Assembly: GCA_017996845.1 (NCBI GenBank)
Contig: JAGOGF010000036.1
Span: 1-18,484 of the forward strand
DNA length: 18,484 nucleotides
From: Butyrivibrio sp.
Lineage (GTDB): Bacteria; Bacillota_A; Clostridia; Lachnospirales; Lachnospiraceae
Direction: 5' to 3'
Position numbers and translations under genes: made by a program. Of the stretch, positions 1-7,791 are shown piece after piece. The notes beneath the pieces are model-generated. The model saw only the letters and a program-made list of their open reading frames with translations. It ran no database searches and had not been told where the DNA came from. Every line of letters begins with the position of its first letter. Position 1 is the first letter of the stretch.

Positions 1-647
1 TCAAAGATCTTTCCGAAGCACCAAATACGGCACGCAGGCTTGGAGTCATGAACATGGGCGTGAAGATCGGAGAGGGTTATACCGATTATACCGATGGACC
101 AATGAAAAATACCGGAAACACTTATGATCTTGCATTAGAGGGAAACGGTTTTTTTGCGGTAGATTATACCAATAAGGCAAAAAATGTTGAAAGAACAGAT
201 GCAAACCAGCAGACAACCATGTATACGAGGGATGGAAACTTCACTTTAAATACAAATGGAAATCTTGTAACACAAGATGGGGATTACGTTCTTGATACAA
301 ATGGCAATCACATTACGTTGAATCCAAATCTCCCTTCACAGATAAATACGAAGGGACAGATCATTCAGGACGGAAACGTTGTGGCAACCATTCAGGTTGC
401 AAATTTTGAAGACTATAATTACCTTGCGCATTACGGAGAAAACTATTTTCAACCGGTAGATGGTGCAACACAAACAGCAGCGACAGCAACTGTAAATGCA
501 GGATTTTTGGAACAATCAAATGTCTCGGCAGTTGATGAGATGGTTAATATTATTGCTGTACAGAGGAGTTATGAGGCGAATCAGAAGATGATTCAGACGG
601 AAGATGATACCATGAAGACAGCAGTGACTGATGTCGGAAGGCTCTGA
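1..647 (+). CDS. flgF: Flagellar rod/hook-basal-body protein, FlgF/FlgG family (5' end missing)
   Basis: The reading frame is open from the first base (codons start at position 3), so the gene runs off the left edge. An ATG at 48 exists but is internal: the residues before it (DLSEAPNTARRLGV) belong to the family's N-terminal region. Visible landmarks are the LALEGNGFFAV motif, the YTRDGNFTLNTNGNLVTQDG segment typical of FlgE/F/G proteins, and the C-terminal helix FLEQSNVSAVDEMVNIIAVQRSYEANQK that packs in the axial rod. The product is exported by the flagellar type III apparatus and forms part of the rod. It lies 27 nt before flgG, so the two are co-transcribed. FlgF and FlgG are close paralogues; I call this FlgF because a clearer FlgG follows, but a second FlgG-type rod protein (FlhO/FlhP naming in Bacillus) is equally possible. 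Confidence 0.9.
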   Translation, partial: KDLSEAPNTARRLGVMNMGVKIGEGYTDYTDGPMKNTGNTYDLALEGNGFFAVDYTNKAKNVERTDANQQTTMYTRDGNFTLNTNGNLVTQDGDYVLDTNGNHITLNPNLPSQINTKGQIIQDGNVVATIQVANFEDYNYLAHYGENYFQPVDGATQTAATATVNAGFLEQSNVSAVDEMVNIIAVQRSYEANQKMIQTEDDTMKTAVTDVGRL

Positions 648-674
648 TGGCGTTAGCACGGAAAAGAGGTAGAA

Positions 675-1499
675 ATGGTTAGAAGTTTATGGTCGGCAGC
701 AACGGGAATGAATGCACAGCAGACAAATGTGGATACGATTTCAAATAATCTTGCAAACGTAAACACAGCGGGATATAAAGCGCAGGGAGCACAGTTCAAG
801 TCGCTTCTGTATCAGACTCTTCAATCAACAACTACAACAGCAAACGGAGAGCCTAAACCAACAACTTCACAGGTAGGCCTTGGTGTCAGGACGGCAGCTA
901 TTGATCAGTATTTTACGCAGGGCAGTTTGCTTGATAATCAGAGCAATACAGCATTTGCGATTAGCGGGGATGGATTCTTTGCATATAATGATGCAGACGG
1001 CAAACCGGTTTATACCAGAAATGGTGATTTTACATGGGCACTTGGAGATACGAACGGTGGCACGCTGGAACTGACAACATCAGATGGCAATCCGGTGTTG
1101 AGTACAACGGGAGCAGAGATTAAACTATCCGGCAGTTATGTTGCCAGTAAACTGACAGTTGGATCTGACGGAAAAATTTATTATCCTGATGCGAACGGAA
1201 CAGCACAGGAAGTCGGGCAGCAGATCGGATTATTCCAGTTTAACAATGCGGGTGGACTTGAGCGTACCGGAAACACAAGTTTCAGAGCAACGGCAGCCAG
1301 TGGTACAGCTATTAATGAATCAACCAGTACGGCAATTAAAAAAAGCAAAATTGAACAGGGGTATCTGGAAGGTTCCAATGTAAATGTTGCAACAGAAATG
1401 GTTAATCTGATTGTTGCGCAGCGTGCATATGAAATGAACAGTACCGCAATCACGACAACAGATCAGATGATGCAGACAGCCAATAGTCTGAAACGATAA
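675..1499 (+). CDS. flgG: Flagellar basal-body distal rod protein FlgG
   Basis: This complete 274-residue protein has the family's usual length. The N-terminal signature LWSAATGMNAQQTNVDTISN followed by NLANVNTAGYKAQ is the conserved rod/hook helix with the ANVNTxGYK motif. The middle carries FAISGDGFFAY and YTRNGDFTW, and the C-terminus has the matching helix YLEGSNVNVATEMVNLIVAQ then RAYEMNSTAI. The two terminal helices form the coiled-coil core of the axial rod. A GAGGT-type ribosome site lies just before the ATG. It sits between the upstream paralogue and the rod-binding flgJ. It has no cleavable signal peptide, as expected for export through the flagellar type III system. Confidence 0.95.
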   Translation: MVRSLWSAATGMNAQQTNVDTISNNLANVNTAGYKAQGAQFKSLLYQTLQSTTTTANGEPKPTTSQVGLGVRTAAIDQYFTQGSLLDNQSNTAFAISGDGFFAYNDADGKPVYTRNGDFTWALGDTNGGTLELTTSDGNPVLSTTGAEIKLSGSYVASKLTVGSDGKIYYPDANGTAQEVGQQIGLFQFNNAGGLERTGNTSFRATAASGTAINESTSTAIKKSKIEQGYLEGSNVNVATEMVNLIVAQRAYEMNSTAITTTDQMMQTANSLKR

Positions 1500-1559
1500 G
1501 TGTGGCAAAAGATCGGCGAATTGCTTCGCAGTTTGATGGATGCTTATTATTCTTTGGTC

Positions 1560-1567
1560 GGAGGTGA
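1560..1567 (+). promoter_or_regulatory. Ribosome binding site fixing the flgJ start
   Basis: GGAGGTGA lies with the GGAGG core 7 nt before ATG 1572. It decides the start over the longer frame that opens with GTG at 1500, directly after the flgG stop. Confidence 0.75.
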
Positions 1568-1571
1568 TGAA

Positions 1572-1949
1572 ATGGCTATGGGTCTCACAAATCTTTCTGG
1601 TGCAGATGCAAATGCATATACAGATTATTCATCGCAGGAAGTACAGAATGCTTCAGCGAATAAAGTAAAAAGTGCAATCGCAGGAACAGACAGCAGTTCA
1701 TCGGATGAGGAACTTATGGCATCATGCAAGCAGTTTGAATCCTATTTTCTGGAACAGGTTTTTAAAGAAATGGAGAAATCTGTAGATGCGCTGAAAGATA
1801 AAGACAGCACGGATGTAGCGAACAATAATCTGGTTTCTTATTACAAAGATCAGACAATTGCAGGTATTGCTTCTGAATCTACAGAAAAACAGGGAACCGG
1901 ACTTGCACAAATGCTTTATGAAAACATGAAGCGGAATTATAAAATCTGA
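1572..1949 (+). CDS. flgJ: FlgJ-like rod-binding protein (rod-binding domain only)
   Basis: The 125-residue product begins MAMGLTNLSG. A low-complexity Ser/Ala-rich N-terminal half leads into the rod-binding domain (residues about 45-125), recognised by SCKQFESYFLEQVFKEMEKS, a DxxNNNLVSYYKDQTIAGIA stretch and a C-terminal MLYENMKRNY. The frame is open upstream to a GTG at 1500, but the strong GGAGGTGA site supports ATG 1572. There is no glucosaminidase domain, unlike proteobacterial FlgJ; single-domain versions are normal in Gram-positive flagellar operons. The role is capping or scaffolding rod assembly. It is the last gene of the flagellar unit, 72 nt after flgG and just before a strong terminator. 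Confidence 0.85.
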   Translation: MAMGLTNLSGADANAYTDYSSQEVQNASANKVKSAIAGTDSSSSDEELMASCKQFESYFLEQVFKEMEKSVDALKDKDSTDVANNNLVSYYKDQTIAGIASESTEKQGTGLAQMLYENMKRNYKI

Positions 1950-1967
1950 TTATTATCTGGACTTATT

Positions 1968-2000
1968 CGGCCGGAGACTGTTACTTCGGCCGTTCTTTTT
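1968..2000 (+). terminator. Rho-independent terminator of the flagellar operon
   Basis: CGGCCGGAG (1968-1976) pairs with CTTCGGCCG (1984-1992) through nine base pairs, one of them G-U, around a 7-nt loop, and is followed by TTCTTTTT. It separates the flagellar unit from recD2, which starts only 35 nt later. No clear recD2 promoter is visible in that gap, so some readthrough or a promoter inside flgJ is possible. Confidence 0.85.
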
Positions 2001-2034
2001 GCCAATCGGCTGATCATGAGGAATACCCTGTAAA

Positions 2035-4287
2035 ATGGAAAAAATAAAAGGTTACGTTGAACATTTTATCTATCGAAATAATGAAAACGGATATACCGTA
2101 ATGAATCTTGTCTGTGATGGTCAGGATATTATTTGCGTGGGAAGTTTTCAGAATATTGATGTGGGAACCACCATGGAAGTAGAAGGAGAGTTGATTCAGC
2201 ATGCCATGTATGGTGAACAGCTTAAAGCGCAGAACTATCGAATCACCGTACCAGAAGATGAAACTTCGATGGAACGATATCTCGGATCAGGGGCGATCAA
2301 GGGAATCGGAGAGGCACTTGCCGCACGTATTGTCAAAAAGTTTGGCTCAGATACCTTTCGAATGATTGAACAGGAACCCGAAAGACTTTCTGAAATACGC
2401 GGGATCAGTGAACATAAGGCACTTGATATTGCGCAGCAGATGAATGAAAAGAGAGAGATGCGGGATATCATGATCTTTCTCCAGAAATACGGAATTTCGA
2501 ATGCAATGTCAGTGCGTATCTTTAATCAATACGGAACGGAAGTATATCGCATTTTGCAGGAAAATCCCTATCAGCTTGCAGAAGATATCGGTGGAATCGG
2601 GTTTAAAACAGCAGATGAGATTGCGGGAAAGATCGGGATTCGTATTGATTCGGATTATCGGATCAGAAGCGGCCTGCTCTATACACTGCAACAGGCGGCA
2701 ATGGAAGGCAATTGTTATCTTCCCCGGCAAATTTTGATAAAAGATACCGGATCACTTCTTGGCGTTCTAGACCAGCAGGTGGAGGAGCAGATCGATTATC
2801 TTGCAATGGATAACAAGCTGGTGTGCAAAGATGGTAAAAGTGTTTATGCATCATCTTTTTATAATGAAGAGTGTTCCTGTGCAGCAATGCTCTATGATCT
2901 GAATATCAGAAATGAAGAAACAGATTTTGCAGCAGAAGAAGAACAGCAAAAACAGAGAATTCTGCAAATGGAGAAAAGAAAAAACATTACGCTGGATGAT
3001 CTGCAGCGTAAAGCTGTTCTGGAAAGCATCCGCAATGGGGTTGTGATTATTACAGGTGGACCGGGAACAGGTAAGACAACAACTATTAATACAATTATAC
3101 AGTATTATGCAGAGGAAGGCCTTGATATTATGCTGGGGGCTCCAACAGGGCGAGCTGCCAAACGAATGACGGAAGCAACGGGGTATGAAGCCAGGACAAT
3201 ACACAGAATGCTGGAAGTAAATGGGCAGATGGATGATAAGGAACAGGCAGGAAGTGTCAAATTTAATCGGAATGCAATGAATCCGCTTGCAGCAGATGCA
3301 GTAATTATAGATGAGATGTCCATGGTTGATATGCATTTATTTTATGCTCTTTTGAAAGCAGTGGTACCCGGAATGCACCTGATTCTGGTAGGTGATGCAT
3401 CCCAGTTGCCAAGCGTTGGGCCGGGACAGATTCTGCATGATCTGATTTCCAGTGAGCGGTTTCCGACAATTGTATTGCAGAAAATATTCAGACAGGCAGA
3501 AGAAAGTGATATTGTCATGAATGCGCATAAGATTCACAGAGGAGAAATGCTTTCACTGGATAACCGCAGCAAGGACTTCTTTTTCCTGGAAAGAAATGAC
3601 GTTAATGTCATATATAAACATATGGTCCAGCTGATCAGGGATAGACTCCCGTCCTATGTTGATACGGATTCCAAAGAAATACAGGTGTTGACACCGATGC
3701 GCAAAGGGGCACTTGGAGCAGAGACACTGAATGATATTCTGCAGCAATATCTGAATCCTCCCGATGAGAATAAGAAAGAATATGCATACGGTGATCATAT
3801 GCTGCGGGTAGGGGATAAAGTGATGCAGATTCGGAATAATTATCAGGCTGAGTGGGAAGTGATAGGAAAATACAATATACCAATTGATCAGGGAACCGGT
3901 ATTTTTAACGGTGACATGGGGATAATCAGAGAAATTAATACCTATTCACAGGAACTGATTGTAGAATTTGATGAACATCGCAGAGTACGTTATCCGTTCG
4001 CACAACTGGATGAAATAGAACTTGCCTATGCCATTACCATTCATAAATCACAGGGAAGTGAGTATCCGGCTGTTGTTATGCCTATTCTTGGAGGACCCAG
4101 GATGCTGCTGAACAGAAATTTGCTGTATACGGCTGTGACACGGGCACGCAGCTGTGTCATGATCCTTGGAAGCAGAGAAACAATTCGGACGATGATTGAC
4201 AATGAAGAACAGCTCAAAAGATATACGGGATTATGTGAAAGGATACGGGATACATTTGAAATTATGGAACAGCAGTCTCCATGCTGA
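2035..4287 (+). CDS. recD2: ATP-dependent RecD2-type DNA helicase (YrrC family)
   Basis: This 750-residue superfamily 1B helicase has the length expected of RecD2. An N-terminal OB-like region (KIKGYVEHFIYRNNENGYTV) is followed by helix-hairpin-helix segments (GSGAIKGIGEALAARIVKKF, then GGIGFKTADEIAGKIG), as in the RecD2 family and unlike RecD of RecBCD. Walker A GGPGTGKT is at residues 341-348. Walker B DEMSMVD is at 426-432, with GDASQLPSVGPGQ and a QKIFRQ motif after it. The C-terminal UvrD-like half has ITIHKSQGSEYPAVVMP near 668 and TAVTRARS near 700. The family unwinds DNA 5' to 3' and acts in repair and recombination without RecBC. No recB or recC is seen here. A GAGG lies 13 nt before the ATG. 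comF begins 7 nt after its stop, suggesting translational coupling. Confidence 0.95.
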   Translation: MEKIKGYVEHFIYRNNENGYTVMNLVCDGQDIICVGSFQNIDVGTTMEVEGELIQHAMYGEQLKAQNYRITVPEDETSMERYLGSGAIKGIGEALAARIVKKFGSDTFRMIEQEPERLSEIRGISEHKALDIAQQMNEKREMRDIMIFLQKYGISNAMSVRIFNQYGTEVYRILQENPYQLAEDIGGIGFKTADEIAGKIGIRIDSDYRIRSGLLYTLQQAAMEGNCYLPRQILIKDTGSLLGVLDQQVEEQIDYLAMDNKLVCKDGKSVYASSFYNEECSCAAMLYDLNIRNEETDFAAEEEQQKQRILQMEKRKNITLDDLQRKAVLESIRNGVVIITGGPGTGKTTTINTIIQYYAEEGLDIMLGAPTGRAAKRMTEATGYEARTIHRMLEVNGQMDDKEQAGSVKFNRNAMNPLAADAVIIDEMSMVDMHLFYALLKAVVPGMHLILVGDASQLPSVGPGQILHDLISSERFPTIVLQKIFRQAEESDIVMNAHKIHRGEMLSLDNRSKDFFFLERNDVNVIYKHMVQLIRDRLPSYVDTDSKEIQVLTPMRKGALGAETLNDILQQYLNPPDENKKEYAYGDHMLRVGDKVMQIRNNYQAEWEVIGKYNIPIDQGTGIFNGDMGIIREINTYSQELIVEFDEHRRVRYPFAQLDEIELAYAITIHKSQGSEYPAVVMPILGGPRMLLNRNLLYTAVTRARSCVMILGSRETIRTMIDNEEQLKRYTGLCERIRDTFEIMEQQSPC

Positions 4288-4294
4288 ATCAGTT

Positions 4295-4996
4295 ATGGAA
4301 CAGATTTTTGACATTCTTTATCCAAGGCGCTGTCCGGTATGCGATGAGATTGTTACACCTTTTGGACAAAAGATTTGCAGGAGATGTGAGGACAAGCCTC
4401 AATATGCAGACGGGATTACCTGCCTGAAGTGTGGAAAACCAATGAAAGATGCTGCTGCAGAATATTGTGTCGATTGTATACGTTTAAAACATGTATATGA
4501 CAGAGGATATGCGCTGTTTCGTTATCGGAGTATTTCTGGATCAATCTATCGGTTTAAGTACATGGGCAGGCAGGAGTATGCAGATTATTATGCGGATCAA
4601 ATGGTTAAAAGAATGGGGAAAATGCTGCAGAATCTGCATCCGGATGCCTTGATACCGGTTCCAATGTATGCTGAAAAAGAAAATCAGCGTGGCTATAATC
4701 AGGCACAGGTTCTTGCACTTGCGATTGGAAAACGGCTGGGGATACCAGTTGAAACCAATATGATTTGCAGAATCAGGAATACGGTTCCGATGAAGAAGCT
4801 GGATGAGGTGCAACGTCGTAATAATTTGAAAAGGGCTTTCAATATAGCCCGAAATGATGTAAAATTATTAACGATTATAGTAATTGATGACATCTATACA
4901 ACGGGAAGTACTGCGGACGAAATTGCACGTGAATTCCGAAAACACGGAACGGAGAAAATATATTTTCTGTCACTTGCAATTGGACAAACAACATAA
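4295..4996 (+). CDS. comF: ComF-family double zinc ribbon / phosphoribosyltransferase-domain protein
   Basis: The 233-residue protein has the family's length. Two four-cysteine clusters (C13, C16, C28, C31 and C43, C46, C58, C61) form a double zinc ribbon. A phosphoribosyltransferase fold follows, with DALIPVPMY, RGYNQAQVLA and the PRPP-binding loop VIDDIYTTGSTA near residues 196-207. The frame is open back to 4196 inside recD2; I choose ATG 4295 because MEQIFDILYPRRCPVC matches the normal ComF N-terminus, although no good ribosome site precedes it and coupling to the recD2 stop is likely. ComFC proteins take part in DNA uptake during transformation and may act with primosome proteins. Its place after recD2 fits DNA handling, and its place before yvyF matches the Bacillus comFC-yvyF order. 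Confidence 0.9.
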   Translation: MEQIFDILYPRRCPVCDEIVTPFGQKICRRCEDKPQYADGITCLKCGKPMKDAAAEYCVDCIRLKHVYDRGYALFRYRSISGSIYRFKYMGRQEYADYYADQMVKRMGKMLQNLHPDALIPVPMYAEKENQRGYNQAQVLALAIGKRLGIPVETNMICRIRNTVPMKKLDEVQRRNNLKRAFNIARNDVKLLTIIVIDDIYTTGSTADEIAREFRKHGTEKIYFLSLAIGQTT

Positions 4997-5037
4997 AGAA
5001 TGCAGCGTCAGATTTTTGTACCGTATGATAATGCTAT

Positions 5038-5045
5038 GGTGGAGG
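5038..5045 (+). promoter_or_regulatory. Ribosome binding site fixing the yvyF start
   Basis: GGTGGAGG lies 9 nt before ATG 5055. It rules out the longer frame that would begin at 4884 inside comF. Confidence 0.75.
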
Positions 5046-5054
5046 ATACAACAA

Positions 5055-5462
5055 ATGAATTTACGGAACTGCACAAGATGTGGCAAAATGTTTAATTATA
5101 TTGTCGGGCCAATCATATGTGATAATTGTAAGAAAGAACTGGAAGAGGAGTTTCAGAAAGTAAAGAAATATATCAGTGAAAATCCTGCGGCGACCATGAA
5201 GCAGATTACAGAAGATAATGATGTAAAAATGGCGCAGGTCAGAGAATGGATTCGTGAGGAAAGGCTGATGTTTGCTCAGAATTCACCATTGCAGCTGACA
5301 TGTGAGAAATGCGGTGCGCAGATTCAGACCGGCCGTTATTGTGCGAAATGTAAGGCATCTATGGCAAATGGTCTGACCAATGCATTTCTGAGAGAAAAAC
5401 CGGAGATTCGCAAACCGATGCCAAAAGCAGATAAAGGCGGAATGAGATTCATGGATAAGTAA
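5055..5462 (+). CDS. yvyF: YvyF-like flagellar-region zinc-ribbon protein (TIGR03826 type)
   Basis: The 135-residue protein starts MNLRNCTRCGKMFNY. It has an N-terminal four-cysteine knuckle (C6, C9, C22, C25), a helical middle that looks like a helix-turn-helix (ENPAATMKQITEDNDVKMAQ then VREWIREERL) and a second four-cysteine knuckle (C83, C86, C96, C99). It ends in a basic tail, KPMPKADKGGMRFMDK. This architecture and its place right after comF match the YvyF / TIGR03826 family, found next to flgM in Bacillus-type flagellar clusters. Its biochemical role is not firmly established; regulation of flagellar gene expression is a fair guess. Here no flgM follows. Family assignment is confident, function is not. 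Confidence 0.85.
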   Translation: MNLRNCTRCGKMFNYIVGPIICDNCKKELEEEFQKVKKYISENPAATMKQITEDNDVKMAQVREWIREERLMFAQNSPLQLTCEKCGAQIQTGRYCAKCKASMANGLTNAFLREKPEIRKPMPKADKGGMRFMDK

Positions 5463-5497
5463 GTCAGAAAATTCTGGCAGATGGAAAGGTATGGTTT

Positions 5498-5887
5498 ATG
5501 CTGAATGAAGAAAGAGTTATTCTGATGACCAGAATGACTTCCTTTACACAACATGAGGGGAAAAAGGACACAGAAATCAATCAGTATTTCAGAAGTGATT
5601 ATGTTGGTTTACAGGTTCTGAAGTCCGCACTTTGTGCAACAGCTGCATATATTATACTTTTTATATCCTATATGCTGCTCAGTTTTGATAAGGTTATGCA
5701 AAATCTTTATAATATGGATCTTGTTGCACAGGGCAGGAAGTTTCTTATATATTATATTGTACTTGTTGGCGGATATTCTGTTGTATCGTATATTATTTAT
5801 TCCTTCCGATATGCCAGAATGCGTAAAAATATGAAAACATATTATACCAATCTGAAGAGATTGAATAAAATGTACGAAAAGGAATAA
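5498..5887 (+). CDS. Uncharacterised small membrane protein, two transmembrane segments
   Basis: I do not recognise this 129-residue protein. Residues 1-35 are polar. Two hydrophobic segments follow, about 39-62 (containing LCATAAYIILFISYMLL) and 82-103 (FLIYYIVLVGGYSVVSYIIY). A strongly basic tail follows (RYARMRKNMKTYYTNLKRLN), which by the positive-inside rule places both ends in the cytoplasm. AAAGGT 7 nt before ATG 5498 supports the start; an internal ATG at 5525 is a weaker alternative. It lies 35 nt after yvyF and 7 nt before the next gene, so it is almost certainly co-expressed with it. The spacing and intact frame argue that it is real. It could be an accessory subunit of the following polytopic protein or of the cyclase complex. 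That is inference from position. Confidence 0.75.
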   Translation: MLNEERVILMTRMTSFTQHEGKKDTEINQYFRSDYVGLQVLKSALCATAAYIILFISYMLLSFDKVMQNLYNMDLVAQGRKFLIYYIVLVGGYSVVSYIIYSFRYARMRKNMKTYYTNLKRLNKMYEKE

Positions 5888-5894
5888 ATCAGGT

Positions 5895-6863
5895 ATGACA
5901 ACTTTACTGGAACTGAAACAGGCTGCAAGAATCTTCTACATGAAGTATGAAGTATATATCACTCATGTATGGAAATTTCTGCTGGCACTGACCTGCCTGC
6001 TGCTGATTAATGGGCAGCTTGGATATATGGCGGCGCTGAATAGTTTTCCTATTGTGCTGATGGCTGCTTTATTATGTTCTATTTTGCCGACTAATTTTAC
6101 GGTGATCATGGCAGCAATATTTGCATTGGGACATTTGTATGAGTTGTCCAGAGAATGTATGTTGATCGGTCTTGTGCTTTTTCTTTTGATGTTTCTTCTG
6201 TATTATCGTTTTTCACCAAAAGATACTCTTGCGGTTCTCCTGACTCCAATCTGTTTTCAACTGCATATCCCCTATGTAATGCCTTTGGTATTAGGACTGC
6301 TTGGAACTCCGGTTTCAATTATTTCGATGACTTTTGGTATTCTGATATCCTATTTTCTGGGGTATGTGTCTCAGAATGCGACAGCACTTGGGACTGCAGA
6401 GAGTACGCAGGAAACTGCAAACAGACTGCAGAATGTGTTGAGCGGCATTATGGGTAACAAAGCTATGCTTGTAATGATGATTGCGTTTGCGATTGCACTC
6501 ATTATTGTTTATCTCATACGCAGATTGTCAATTGATCATGCATGGACAATTGCAGTTGCTTCCGGCGCAATTGTAGGACTGGTAAGCCTTCTTGTGGGAG
6601 ATCTGCTTTATGATACACAGCTGTCTGTTATCGGTGCAGTTATTGGAATGGCAGTCGCGGTATTATTGATGAAAGTAGTTGAATTTTTTTCATTTAATCT
6701 TGATTACAGCCGAACAGAAAAAGTTCAGTTTGAAGATGATGAATATTACTATTATGTTAAGGCTGTTCCGAAGGTAACGGTTACAACTCCGGAGCATAAA
6801 GTCAAGAAAATAAATCGTGCACAGAACCAGCGTGGGCGTGGAGAAAATAATGACAGGTATTAA
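5895..6863 (+). CDS. Uncharacterised polytopic membrane protein with acidic/Tyr-rich cytosolic tail
   Basis: No function is recognised for this 322-residue protein. Roughly eight or nine hydrophobic segments are visible between residues 27 and 262. A longer polar stretch lies at about 158-188 between the first block (27-157) and the second (189-262), so it is built as two membrane blocks. The last 60 residues are soluble. They start with DYSRTEKVQFEDDEYYYYVK and continue into a basic end (HKVKKINRAQNQRGRGENND). The cluster of acids and four tyrosines is striking for a cytosolic tail. AAAAGGAA lies about 10 nt before the ATG. It is 7 nt after the two-segment membrane protein and 67 nt before cdaA. 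A role as transporter, scaffold or cyclase partner is possible; nothing in the sequence settles it. Confidence 0.8.
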   Translation: MTTLLELKQAARIFYMKYEVYITHVWKFLLALTCLLLINGQLGYMAALNSFPIVLMAALLCSILPTNFTVIMAAIFALGHLYELSRECMLIGLVLFLLMFLLYYRFSPKDTLAVLLTPICFQLHIPYVMPLVLGLLGTPVSIISMTFGILISYFLGYVSQNATALGTAESTQETANRLQNVLSGIMGNKAMLVMMIAFAIALIIVYLIRRLSIDHAWTIAVASGAIVGLVSLLVGDLLYDTQLSVIGAVIGMAVAVLLMKVVEFFSFNLDYSRTEKVQFEDDEYYYYVKAVPKVTVTTPEHKVKKINRAQNQRGRGENNDRY

Positions 6864-6930
6864 TACGCCTTACAAAAAAGAGCAGTGCGGTCTGAGCGTA
6901 AGGAGTAGATAGCCGGAAACGGAAAATAGA

Positions 6931-7791
6931 ATGCAGCAGATTGAATTTTTTTTGGATACAAATCTGACCAGCCTGCATATGCCAAATATCAGAACGACAG
7001 ACATTGTGGAAATTCTTATCATTGCGTTTCTGGTATATCATATTCTGGTGTGGGCAAAGAATACACGAATCTGGTCGTTGATGAAGGGAATCGTCATCAT
7101 CGTTATTTTTGTGCTGCTTGCTGCATTGTTTAATATGACAACGATACTTTGGATCGTGCAGAATGTATTCAGTATCGCGGTAATTGCAATTGTAGTTGTT
7201 TTGCAGCCTGAGCTTCGTAAAGCTTTGGAACAGCTTGGGAGAAAAAATATTTTTTCTTCGCTTTTACCTTTTGACAGCGGCAAGAACAGTGGGCGTTTTT
7301 CAGATAAAACGGTCAATGAAATTACGCGTGCCTGTATTGAAATGGCCAAGGTACGTACAGGAGCCCTTATTGTAATAGAGCAGAATCATTCTCTTGCAGA
7401 ATATGAGCGGACCGGTATTGATGTGGATGGAATTGTTACCAGCCAGCTGCTGATCAATATTTTTGAACATAATACACCGCTTCATGATGGTGCAGTTATC
7501 ATAAGAGGGGACAGAATCACGTCAGCGACCTGCTACCTGCCGTTATCAGATAACATGGAGCTTGGAAAGGAACTTGGAACAAGACATCGTGCAGGCGTAG
7601 GCGTGTCGGAAGCAACGGACTCCCTGACTCTGATCGTTTCCGAAGAGACCGGAAAAATCAGTGTGGCATATGGCGGCGAGTTGGAACGCGGAGTTGACAG
7701 TGACAGACTGAAGGAACGACTCAGGCAGATACAGAACAAACCGACAGAAGAACACAGGCATAAATCAACACGGAGAGGAAAGGCAAAATGA
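6931..7791 (+). CDS. cdaA: Diadenylate cyclase CdaA (c-di-AMP synthase)
   Basis: The protein makes c-di-AMP from two ATP at the membrane. Its 286 residues show three N-terminal transmembrane segments (about 24-41, 48-67, 72-92) and then the DAC (DisA_N) domain. The catalytic DGA motif is at 186-188 (PLHDGAVIIRGDRI), the GTRHR motif at 216-220, and LIVSEETGKISVAYGG follows, as in CdaA/DacA. The tail beyond about residue 265 is short and basic. An in-frame stop at 6910 fixes the start at ATG 6931; the nearest purine-rich site (GGAAA) is weak, with a stronger AAGGAG about 25 nt upstream. It overlaps cdaR by 4 nt (ATGA). In many Bacillota glmM follows this pair; here HPr follows instead. Confidence 0.95.
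   Translation: MQQIEFFLDTNLTSLHMPNIRTTDIVEILIIAFLVYHILVWAKNTRIWSLMKGIVIIVIFVLLAALFNMTTILWIVQNVFSIAVIAIVVVLQPELRKALEQLGRKNIFSSLLPFDSGKNSGRFSDKTVNEITRACIEMAKVRTGALIVIEQNHSLAEYERTGIDVDGIVTSQLLINIFEHNTPLHDGAVIIRGDRITSATCYLPLSDNMELGKELGTRHRAGVGVSEATDSLTLIVSEETGKISVAYGGELERGVDSDRLKERLRQIQNKPTEEHRHKSTRRGKAK

Noticed and set aside
1500..1571. Longer flgJ frame beginning with GTG right after the flgG stop
   Set aside because: GGAGGTGA sits at ideal distance before ATG 1572, and the 24 extra residues do not resemble the rod-binding family's start.
2851..3336. 161-codon open frame on the minus strand
   Set aside because: It lies entirely inside recD2, which has clear helicase motifs across this interval; the Cys/His/Phe-rich translation has no recognisable features.
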